DNA of 64,000 bases from NCBI RefSeq assembly GCF_014203645.1, contig NZ_JACHJL010000007.1:248001-312000 (forward strand). Direction: 5' to 3'. The notes under the pieces are model-generated. The model was not told where the DNA came from, did no database searches, and saw only the letters and a list, made by a program, of their open reading frames with translations. Every line of letters starts with the position of its first letter. The stretch's first letter is position 1. Position numbers and translations under genes: made by a program. The stretch is from Streptomyces zagrosensis. Its GTDB lineage: Bacteria > Actinomycetota > Actinomycetes > Streptomycetales > Streptomycetaceae. Shown piece by piece: positions 58,162 through 64,000 of this stretch.

Positions 58162-58800
58162 TCAGGCGGGGTGGCGCCGGAGCCGCAGGGTGTTGTCGGG
58201 GCGAGTGGTGGGGCGCTGGTCGGGCCCGATGAGGGGGCGTTGGTAGGTATCGGCGGTCAGCACGTCCCAGCGGTCCATGGGGAGCGCGAGGTCGGCGAGG
58301 ACCTCATCGGGCGTGGGGAAGTGCACCTCCGGATCGGGTTCGGCCTCCCAGGGCGGGAAACCGGCATGCCCGACGATCAACAGGGTTCCGCCAGGTGCCA
58401 CGGCCCCGGCCGCCGTGCGCAGCACCTCGCCCCGAGGCAGCTCCACCGGGGAGTGCAGGAAGTGGGCCGAGACCAGGTCGAAGGCGCCAGCGGGGAAGGA
58501 GTTGGCCAGGTCGTGCTGTTGCCAGTCGATGCGATCGCCGACACCGGCCGTGGCGGCGTGGTCGGCGCCCCGGCGCAAGGCGGTGGGGGAGATGTCGGTT
58601 GCGGTGACGTGCCAGCCTTGTTCGGCTAGCCAGATGGCGTCACCGCCCTCTCCGCACCCCAGGTCCAGGGCCCGGCCCGGGATCAGTTCGGCCGTCTCAC
58701 GGAGCAGGGCGGTGTTGGGGTTGCCGCTGAACACGCGGTCGCTGGCCTGATAGCGGGCGTCCCAGAACTCTTCGGCCGTTGGTGTGTGCGTGTCGGTCAC
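58162..58800 (-). CDS. Class I SAM-dependent methyltransferase
   Basis: 212 residues with SAM-binding motif I ALDLGCGEGGDAIWLAEQGW, acidic loop VTATDISPTAL, and motif IV FDLVSAHFLHSP. The build (EFWDARYQASDRVFSGNPN at the N-terminus) is that of small-molecule/TehB-like methyltransferases. The substrate is unknown. Confidence 0.9.
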   Translation of the reverse strand: MTDTHTPTAEEFWDARYQASDRVFSGNPNTALLRETAELIPGRALDLGCGEGGDAIWLAEQGWHVTATDISPTALRRGADHAATAGVGDRIDWQQHDLANSFPAGAFDLVSAHFLHSPVELPRGEVLRTAAGAVAPGGTLLIVGHAGFPPWEAEPDPEVHFPTPDEVLADLALPMDRWDVLTADTYQRPLIGPDQRPTTRPDNTLRLRRHPA

Positions 58801-59072
58801 GGGTGTGCCGCCTTTCCTCGCGGAAGTGGGTCGCGGAAGTGGGTCACGGGATCAGACGGCAGGCCGCTCCTGCGGTCGCGGTGCCCCACAGCACTGCCTG
58901 ACGCGCCATGCGGCGCGGAACGGGAGCCGCGGGCGTTGCGGGGTGCCAAAGCCCGGCCTTCGCCGACGATCCGGCTGTCGTGCACCGCCGCCGTTGTGTG
59001 TGCCGTCCGCCGTTGCGAACGCCGTGTTCGCGGCTTCCGTTCTGCTGCCACTTTGTGCGCCGTCGCGCCCGC
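58801..59072. other. Divergent intergenic region
   Basis: No gene seen. A gcggaagtgggtc direct duplication lies at ~58820-58845, near the methyltransferase start, where its promoter should be. Confidence 0.4.
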
Positions 59073-59101
59073 TTGACAAAATCCTTTGCTGTATTAGCAA
59101 A
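59073..59101 (+). promoter_or_regulatory. Promoter and operator of the XRE-cupin gene
   Basis: TTGACA at 59073-59078 is a consensus -35. The inverted repeat TTTGCT-gtatt-AGCAAA (59085-59101) follows it, covers the -10 position and touches the first ATG. Such a dyad fits binding by the XRE-cupin protein it precedes, that is, autorepression. Confidence 0.8.
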
Positions 59102-59703
59102 TGGGGCCCATGGGAGATGAGGACCTTGCGCAGGTACTGACCGCCGTGGGGCCGCGGCTGCGAGCGCTACGTATCGCGCGCGGCCTGACGTTGGCTCAGC
59201 TCGGGGAGAAGACGGGGATCTCGCTGAGCACGCTTTCGCGCCTGGAGTCGGGGCAGCGCGAGGCAACCCTCAAGCTCCTGCTGCCACTGGCCAAGGCGCA
59301 CGGCGTGCCCCTGGACGAACTGGTCGGGGCGCCCGCCACCGGCGACCCCCGCATTCATCCGCGGCCCTTCACCCGTTATGGGCAGACCTGGATTCCGCTC
59401 ACCCGGTTTCTGGGCGGCCTGCACGCCTACAAGCAGCTCCTCCCCGTACGCCCGCCCGACCAGCAGGGACGACCCGAGCAGGGCAGCCATGAAGGATATG
59501 AGTGGCTCTATGTACTCTCCGGTCGGCTGCTGCTCGCGCTGGGTGACCATGACTTGGTCCTGACCGCCGGAGAGGCCGCCGAGTTCGACACCCGTACCCC
59601 GCACGGCGTCGCCAACGCAGGTGACCACCCTGTCGAATGGCTCGCGCTCTACGGAGCGCAGGGCGAACGGATGCACGTACGCGCCCGCCCCACAGGGCCC
59701 TGA
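59101..59703 (+). CDS. XRE-family regulator with C-terminal cupin
   Basis: 200 residues. The HTH at ~18-70 is RALRIARGLTLAQLGEKTGISLSTLSRLESGQ. The C-terminal cupin at ~125-195 is EGYEWLYVLSGRLLLALGDHD, EFDTRTPHGVANAG and VEWLALYGAQGE. Cupins in such regulators sense small molecules. A second ATG at 59110 is the more likely start if transcription begins within the operator (nearly leaderless). No target gene is obvious beside it. Confidence 0.92.
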   Translation: MGPMGDEDLAQVLTAVGPRLRALRIARGLTLAQLGEKTGISLSTLSRLESGQREATLKLLLPLAKAHGVPLDELVGAPATGDPRIHPRPFTRYGQTWIPLTRFLGGLHAYKQLLPVRPPDQQGRPEQGSHEGYEWLYVLSGRLLLALGDHDLVLTAGEAAEFDTRTPHGVANAGDHPVEWLALYGAQGERMHVRARPTGP

Positions 59704-59712
59704 GCTCCGCAC

Positions 59713-59750
59713 GCTCCCAGGGGTGCACTCCAGGCAGCACTCCTGGGAGC
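59713..59750. terminator. Terminator between convergent XRE-cupin and GNAT genes
   Basis: A 14-base stem with one mismatch (GCTCCCAGGGGTGC / GCACTCCTGGGAGC) around a ten-base loop. It follows the regulator stop by ten bases and sits between convergent genes. Confidence 0.8.
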
Positions 59751-59797
59751 ACTGTGAGCAGCACTCCAGCCAACGCCCTGGGCGTCAGATCGGATCG

Positions 59798-60727
59798 TCA
59801 TCCCAGGGTCTTGAAGACCCGCCGTTCCCCCTGGGTCGGCTCGTAGCCGTACCGCCGGTTGATGGCCAGCATCGGCTGGTTGTCGGTGTCGTTGGTGGTG
59901 AATGCTTCGCGGAAGCCGGTTGCCTGCGCCCGGTGCAGCGAGACGGTTTTGGCCAGCGTCGCCAGGCCGCGGCCTCGGTAGGCGCGGCGGGTGCCGGTCA
60001 TGCCGGACTGGTAGCGGTCGCGGCGGTCGGTGTGGACGATGGTGAAGGCTGCGATGGCGCCGTCCACCGTGACCACGATGGATAGTTCGCGGTCCAGGAG
60101 TGGATGCTCCCAGTTCATGGCGCGCCATTCGGCGAAGCCCATGGTGTCCCCGCCGACGTCGCTCGGCTCGTCGTTGCTGGTCTCCGTGTCCGCCTCGTGG
60201 AACTCCGGTAGTCGGTCCGCGAAGTCAGCGGCCGTTCGCAGTTCCACTCCTGCCGGCAGGTCGGCGGGGTCGGGCAGCGGTGGCAGCGTGACGTTGGCGA
60301 GGTCCAGGCGCTGGAAGACGGAGCCGCGGCTGGTCTGGTAGCCGCGGCGCTCGGCGAAGCCGAGGCAGGCGGAATTGTCCAGCGCCCATACGTAGATCGT
60401 CTGCGCGCCCTCGGCGGCCAGGTACCGTTCGCCCTCGGCCAGCATCGCCGACCCCACGCCGCGGCCGATCGCGTCGGGGTGCACCGACGGATTGCAAAAG
60501 CACTTGCCAGGCTCGGGACTGTCAAAGGCCAGGCCGGTGTGCGCGGTGGCGACGATGTGCCCGTCCAACTCGCCGATGAGTAGCCGATAGCGCTGCGCGG
60601 CGGGGGCGTTGGCCGCTTGCCAGATGACCGACTCAGGGGTGGCCACGATAAAGGGAACCGCGGCGCGGCGCACGGCCGCCACCGCCTCGGCGTCTTCGGG
60701 TCGAAAATCACGAACGATCACAGTCAT
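59798..60727 (-). CDS. Double GNAT acetyltransferase
   Basis: 309 residues with two GNAT modules. Module 1 has VRDFRPEDAEAVAAVRRAA, SVHPDAIGRGVGSAMLAEGE and FAERRGYQ. Module 2 has MTGTRRAYRGRGLATLAKT and NDTDNQPMLAINRRYGYEP. Relatives include mycothiol-synthase-like and antibiotic-modifying double GNATs, but the substrate is not predictable. ATG 60727 starts directly at the family N-terminus. Confidence 0.88.
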   Translation of the reverse strand: MTVIVRDFRPEDAEAVAAVRRAAVPFIVATPESVIWQAANAPAAQRYRLLIGELDGHIVATAHTGLAFDSPEPGKCFCNPSVHPDAIGRGVGSAMLAEGERYLAAEGAQTIYVWALDNSACLGFAERRGYQTSRGSVFQRLDLANVTLPPLPDPADLPAGVELRTAADFADRLPEFHEADTETSNDEPSDVGGDTMGFAEWRAMNWEHPLLDRELSIVVTVDGAIAAFTIVHTDRRDRYQSGMTGTRRAYRGRGLATLAKTVSLHRAQATGFREAFTTNDTDNQPMLAINRRYGYEPTQGERRVFKTLG

Positions 60728-61085
60728 GGGGCTGCACGGTACGTGCCGATCACGCCATCCGCCTCTGCATTTTTTGCCTGGTCAAGCCCCCGCTATCGTG
60801 CGGCCGTCCGGTGCTGATCGCCCGGTGGCCGGGCCCAGTCGGCTACTGGGGGGCGCTGCCCGGCACAGGGTGGCGGAGGGTGGGTAGCGGCCGGGCGGAT
60901 CACGGGCATGGCTGGTTTTCGCGCCGTTACACCCCGTATGCATGGTGGATGCATCTATTTGGGCGTACGGTGACGCCGCGAATCTCTCCGCCCGGCCCGT
61001 ACCGGGCGCGACGGGCCGTATCGACGGGGGCAGCGCCGCGCCCGGACAAGCCCGGGACGGCCAACCGGAGGGAGGTGCCGCGACC
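60728..61085. other. Intergenic region upstream of a small ORF
   Basis: No gene seen. Two ATGCAT palindromes six bases apart (~60939-60955) form the only distinct element and lie ~130 bases before the small gene at 61086. Confidence 0.35.
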
Positions 61086-61268
61086 ATGTGCACCATCACC
61101 GGATGGATCTTCTACGGCCACGACGTCCCCGTACGGCCGCTACTGCACGAGGCGACGTTGAGTGAGGCGGTGGCCGACCCCACCGGCCAGCGCTTCCGGG
61201 CCAGCACCGAACTCGACCTCGGCCTCGACTCCTGGCTGCGGCGATACGGCATTTCATTGGAACTGTGA
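61086..61268 (+). CDS. Small hypothetical protein, 60 residues
   Basis: The ATG at 61086 has a very strong GGAGGGAGG ribosome-binding site. The sequence is protein-like (MCTITGWIFYGHDVPVRPLL...TELDLGLDSWLRRYGISLEL) with low Arg/Pro bias, unlike chance frames here. The family is not recognised. It precedes the GntR gene by ~90 bases. Confidence 0.65.
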   Translation: MCTITGWIFYGHDVPVRPLLHEATLSEAVADPTGQRFRASTELDLGLDSWLRRYGISLEL

Positions 61269-61358
61269 CCCCGACGCGGGAGCGGGGGTGACGGCCACCG
61301 TCAGGCGCTGGCCACAATGGGGGCGACACGCCCCGCAACCCGTACAGGAGCACACCCC

Positions 61359-61736
61359 GTGACCTTGCGCCTCACCGTCGAGCCCGACACGGGCACCGCG
61401 CCCTTCGAGCAGGTACGCACTCAGGTGGCCGACCAGGCCAGGAGCGGCGCGCTGCCGGTGGGCTACAAGCTCCCCACGGTACGCGGGCTCGCCGAGGAGC
61501 TCGGCCTTGCGGCGAACACGGTGGCCAAGGCGTACCGCGTGCTGGAGGCGGACGGCGTGATCGAAACCCGGGGGCGGCACGGCTCGTTCATCGCTGCCGC
61601 TGGGGACGCCGCCGTACGGGAACTGGCCGCCGCAGCCGAACTGTACGCGCGCCGCGCCCACCACCTGGGGCTTGACCAGGCGGCGGCGCGGGCAGCAGTC
61701 ACCGACGCGCTGCGCGCCACCTACCACGACGGCTGA
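61359..61736 (+). CDS. GntR-family regulator, YtrA-like short form
   Basis: 125 residues from GTG 61359, which has AGGAG nine bases upstream. The winged helix is FEQVRTQVADQARSGALPVGYKLPTVRGLAEELGLAANTVAKAYRVLEADGVIETRGRHG (quoted here only as its position, residues ~13-75). A short helical tail follows instead of an effector domain, typical of the YtrA group, which often controls ABC exporters. No such exporter is adjacent. Confidence 0.9.
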   Translation: MTLRLTVEPDTGTAPFEQVRTQVADQARSGALPVGYKLPTVRGLAEELGLAANTVAKAYRVLEADGVIETRGRHGSFIAAAGDAAVRELAAAAELYARRAHHLGLDQAAARAAVTDALRATYHDG

Positions 61737-61841
61737 GCCCCCACACTTCCGCTACCGATTGCCGTACACAGATGTGCGCCACACCGGTGCGCTACCGGCG
61801 CGCCCGCAGCGCCGATGCCCTCGATCCACAGGGCTACAGGG

Positions 61842-63119
61842 CTACAGGTACAGCCCCGCATCGGAGCCCGATGGTTGCGCCGGCACGGACGCCGGGGTGG
61901 TGCCGCGGCGCAGCGCGAACAGCTCGGCCAGCGTCGAGCCGTCACGGCCCACCCCCTCATCGGTGCCCAGCCAGCGCACCGCCTCGGTGCGGGTCAGCTC
62001 GCCCACCTCTATCCGAGCCAAACATCGCCCGGGACGCACTACGGCCGGATGCAGCCGCTCCAGGTCCTCGTTCGTGGTGACCCCGACCAACACGTTGCGG
62101 CCCTGCCCGAGCAGCCCATCGGTCAGGTTCAGCAGCCGAGAAAGCGCCTGGCCCGCCGTGTGCCTGGCCTCGCCGCGGATCAGCTCGTCGCAGTCCTCAA
62201 GGAGCAGCAGCCGCCAGCGGCCCTTGGCCGAGCCGTCGTCCTCGCCGATGGCGATGTCCATCAGATAGCCGACGTCGTTGAACAGCCGCTCCGGATCGAG
62301 TACACAGTCCACCTGGCACCAGTCGCGCCACGAGCGGGCCAGCGTGCGGAGCGCGGAGGTCTTGCCGGTGCCGGGCGGGCCGTGCAAAAGCAGCAACCGT
62401 CCGGCGATGTCGTCCGGGGTGACCTTCATTAACTGGTCCATGGCCTCGGCGACCGGGGCCGTGTAGTTGGCGCGAATCTCCGGCCAGGTGCCTGCCGAAA
62501 TCTGCCGTGTTGTGCGATACGGGCCCCGCCGAGGCGAGACGTACCAAAAGCCCATGGTGACGTTCTCCGGCTGCGGCTCCGGCTCATCCTCCGCGTCCTC
62601 CACCGCCTGCCGCAAAACCTTGTCGGCCAGCTCCTCGGCGACGGCCGTCACGGTCACATCGGCGCCCCTGTTCCAGCGGGAGATCAACACCGTCCAGCCG
62701 TCGCCCTCCGCGAGGACTGCACTGCGGTCGTCGTCGCGGGCCGAGCGCAACACCCGCGCGCCCTGCGGCAACAGCGTGAGCCCGGACTTGACCCGGTCTA
62801 CCGAGTGGCTACGGGCATAAGGCTGCTCACCGGTCGCAAACCGCCCGAGGAACAGCGCGTCCACCACATCGGATGGCGAGTCGCTGTCATCGACGTTCAG
62901 CCGGATCGGGAGCGCCCGCTCGGTTGGCGTCATCGCGGGCGCCTCCGAGCCGCCAGCAGCCCCGGCGCCCGCCGCGGGCGAACCCGCGCTTTGCCGCTCC
63001 GGCTGCTGCTTCTTCTGCTTCTTCTGCTTTGGCTTTGTTGTCTTTGACGGGCTGGTCGGCAGGGTCTGCCTCCGGGCTTCGTGCTGGCGGTCGGCGCACA
63101 TGCGGCCATGATCCGTCAC
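61842..63119 (-). CDS. AAA-family ATPase with DUF5925 N-terminal domain
   Basis: 425 residues from GTG 63119; ATG 63101 is possible. A Lys/Gln-rich leader (~20-50) comes first, then the DUF5925 region (LNVDDSDSPSDVVDALFLGRFATGE). The AAA module has Walker A LLLLHGPPGTGKTSALRTL, Walker B RLLLLEDCDELI, sensor 1 VLVGVTTNEDLE and the arginine-finger region HPAVVRPGRC. The substrate is unknown. It is a single gene, common in streptomycetes. Confidence 0.9.
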   Translation of the reverse strand: MTDHGRMCADRQHEARRQTLPTSPSKTTKPKQKKQKKQQPERQSAGSPAAGAGAAGGSEAPAMTPTERALPIRLNVDDSDSPSDVVDALFLGRFATGEQPYARSHSVDRVKSGLTLLPQGARVLRSARDDDRSAVLAEGDGWTVLISRWNRGADVTVTAVAEELADKVLRQAVEDAEDEPEPQPENVTMGFWYVSPRRGPYRTTRQISAGTWPEIRANYTAPVAEAMDQLMKVTPDDIAGRLLLLHGPPGTGKTSALRTLARSWRDWCQVDCVLDPERLFNDVGYLMDIAIGEDDGSAKGRWRLLLLEDCDELIRGEARHTAGQALSRLLNLTDGLLGQGRNVLVGVTTNEDLERLHPAVVRPGRCLARIEVGELTRTEAVRWLGTDEGVGRDGSTLAELFALRRGTTPASVPAQPSGSDAGLYL

Positions 63120-63318
63120 CGGCGGCGCCCGCGCACGTAATTACGCAACTCCCGCCGCTCCCCGCCGCATGCGCAGGAGCCAACGTGCTGCTCTCCCGAA
63201 CCTGTCCGCTGGGCCCGGGAGCGTACCGGGGACCGCGCCGACGCGTACGACGACGACATCGTCTGGCTGGCCGCCACCTTCACCAAGCGGTGGGGCCGAC
63301 ACCACATGAGACGGCCCC

Positions 63319-63864
63319 TCAAGCCCGACTTCTGTTGAGGTGGCGCCGCCAGCGTCGTGCGTAGGTCAGCAGGAAGAGCAACAGGCTCAGCACGCCGACC
63401 ACCACCACGCCGCCGCGCGCGGACCACATCTGCAAGGCGAGCAGGAGCTGAGCCACCAACAGATCGATGACCAACGCCCCGGCCACGGCGAGCACCGGAC
63501 GGCTGAGCGGGTCAATACCGTGCAACGCCGCTCCGATGGCGGATGCGGGTGCCCAGACAAGGAAAAAGAAAGTGAACGGTGCTCGCAATGGTGATGCCAT
63601 GTCCACACATGCGAGAACCGCTCCCACGCAGCCGATAACGAGCGCTGCTCCCGCGGAAAGCGAGAAGGACTGTTCGCCCAGCCTTCTCTTCCTTCTCTTC
63701 TTTGCGGTGTGCTCTTCCGCATCTTCTTGTTCGTTTTTTTCGGCGATTTCTGCCGTGTTCGCTGCGCTGTGCTCTGCGGCGTTGCGCCTGGCGTGCTGCG
63801 TGGTGTGCTGCCTGGCGTTCCGCGTGCTGTTTTCTGTGGCGTTTTCTTCAGTAAGTTTCTGCAT
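63319..63864 (-). CDS. Small membrane protein with charged N-terminus
   Basis: 181 residues. The first ~65 are Asn/Thr/Ala/Glu-rich with an unusual repeat-like composition (ENATENSTRNARQHTTQHAR, KKRRKRRLG). About four membrane helices follow (AALVIGCVGAVLACVDM, FTFFFLVWAPASAIGAAL, VLAVAGALVIDLLVAQLLLAL, VVVVGVLSLLLFLLTYA). The family is not recognised. The coding part of the N-terminus is less GC-rich than the neighbours. Confidence 0.7.
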   Translation of the reverse strand: MQKLTEENATENSTRNARQHTTQHARRNAAEHSAANTAEIAEKNEQEDAEEHTAKKRRKRRLGEQSFSLSAGAALVIGCVGAVLACVDMASPLRAPFTFFFLVWAPASAIGAALHGIDPLSRPVLAVAGALVIDLLVAQLLLALQMWSARGGVVVVGVLSLLLFLLTYARRWRRHLNRSRA

Positions 63865-64000
63865 TGGCGACTTAGCCCCCCGAAGCGCCGGATGCCGGGC
63901 TCAAATGTCGCGCAGGGTACGGATGCCCGTCAAGGCGGTTCAAGCACCCGAACAGGCCACAGGAAATAGTCAGTTGACCATTCCCTGTGGCTCGTGTGGC

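Noticed and set aside
63130..63338. Plus-strand frame ending AYDDDIVWLAATFTKRWGRHH...PDFC
   Set aside because: The last ~40 residues look protein-like and may be a gene remnant, but there is no start or known family, so I do not list it as a gene.
1..64000. tRNA, rRNA, insertion sequences, integrase or attachment sites
   Set aside because: I looked for T-loop patterns, transposase-like proteins and integrase motifs in the gaps and found none I could support; this was by eye, so a small RNA gene could have been missed.

Overview
The window is high-GC actinobacterial DNA, most likely from Streptomyces or a close relative such as Kitasatospora or Streptacidiphilus. The grounds are very GC-rich third codon positions, many GTG starts, DUF397/XRE pairs, a short YtrA-like GntR, rare TTA codons, ethylmalonyl-CoA pathway genes, and type I-E CRISPR repeats of the kind seen in streptomycetes. 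I saw no rRNA, tRNA, transposase or integrase.

Layout. 1-8235 (minus) is a three-gene vWA/MoxR/VMAP-type ternary conflict system: a trypsin-VMAP protein, a MoxR AAA+ ATPase, and a giant partial protein with a vWA-like domain, zinc ribbons, a kinase-like domain and a MinD/ParA-like domain. 8.6-10.8 kb (plus) holds two alkylation-repair genes (Ada-AlkA fusion and O6-methylguanine methyltransferase). 10.8-16.8 kb holds an F420-type oxidoreductase, a BCCT osmolyte transporter, glycerate kinase and the pssA-psd phosphatidylethanolamine pair. 16.9-26.9 kb (minus) is an ethylmalonyl-CoA pathway block: methylsuccinyl-CoA dehydrogenase, mesaconyl-CoA hydratase, malyl-CoA lyase/thioesterase family, ethylmalonyl-CoA mutase, crotonyl-CoA carboxylase/reductase, a TetR regulator and a duplicated-module 3-hydroxyacyl-CoA dehydrogenase.

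27.5-35.8 kb is an accessory stretch: a HEAT-repeat protein with two TTA codons, a GNAT, a decayed radical SAM/SPASM gene, an intact and a frameshifted DUF397 gene, and two type I-E-like CRISPR arrays (11 and 9 repeats). The arrays share a leader and orientation, and no cas gene lies in the window. Between them sit an XRE/TPR-like regulator and a translationally coupled three-gene cassette. 36-42.9 kb holds a DUF3533 membrane protein and a LexA-box-preceded dnaE2-imuB-like mutagenesis pair. 43-45.7 kb holds a DsbA-family protein and an AccD-AccA fusion.

46.2-53 kb is an iron-box-controlled NRPS-independent siderophore operon (ATP-grasp, two IucA/IucC synthetases, PLP decarboxylase). Its gene order matches the vibrioferrin pvs operon without the exporter. 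53.2-64 kb is mixed: DUF402, an orphan CitB-type response regulator, a TetR with a double palindromic operator followed by a frameshifted nitroreductase, a DMT transporter, a methyltransferase, an XRE-cupin regulator with a clear operator, a double GNAT, a small conserved-looking ORF, a GntR, a DUF5925 AAA ATPase and a membrane protein. Short tandem repeats are common both between genes and inside linkers.
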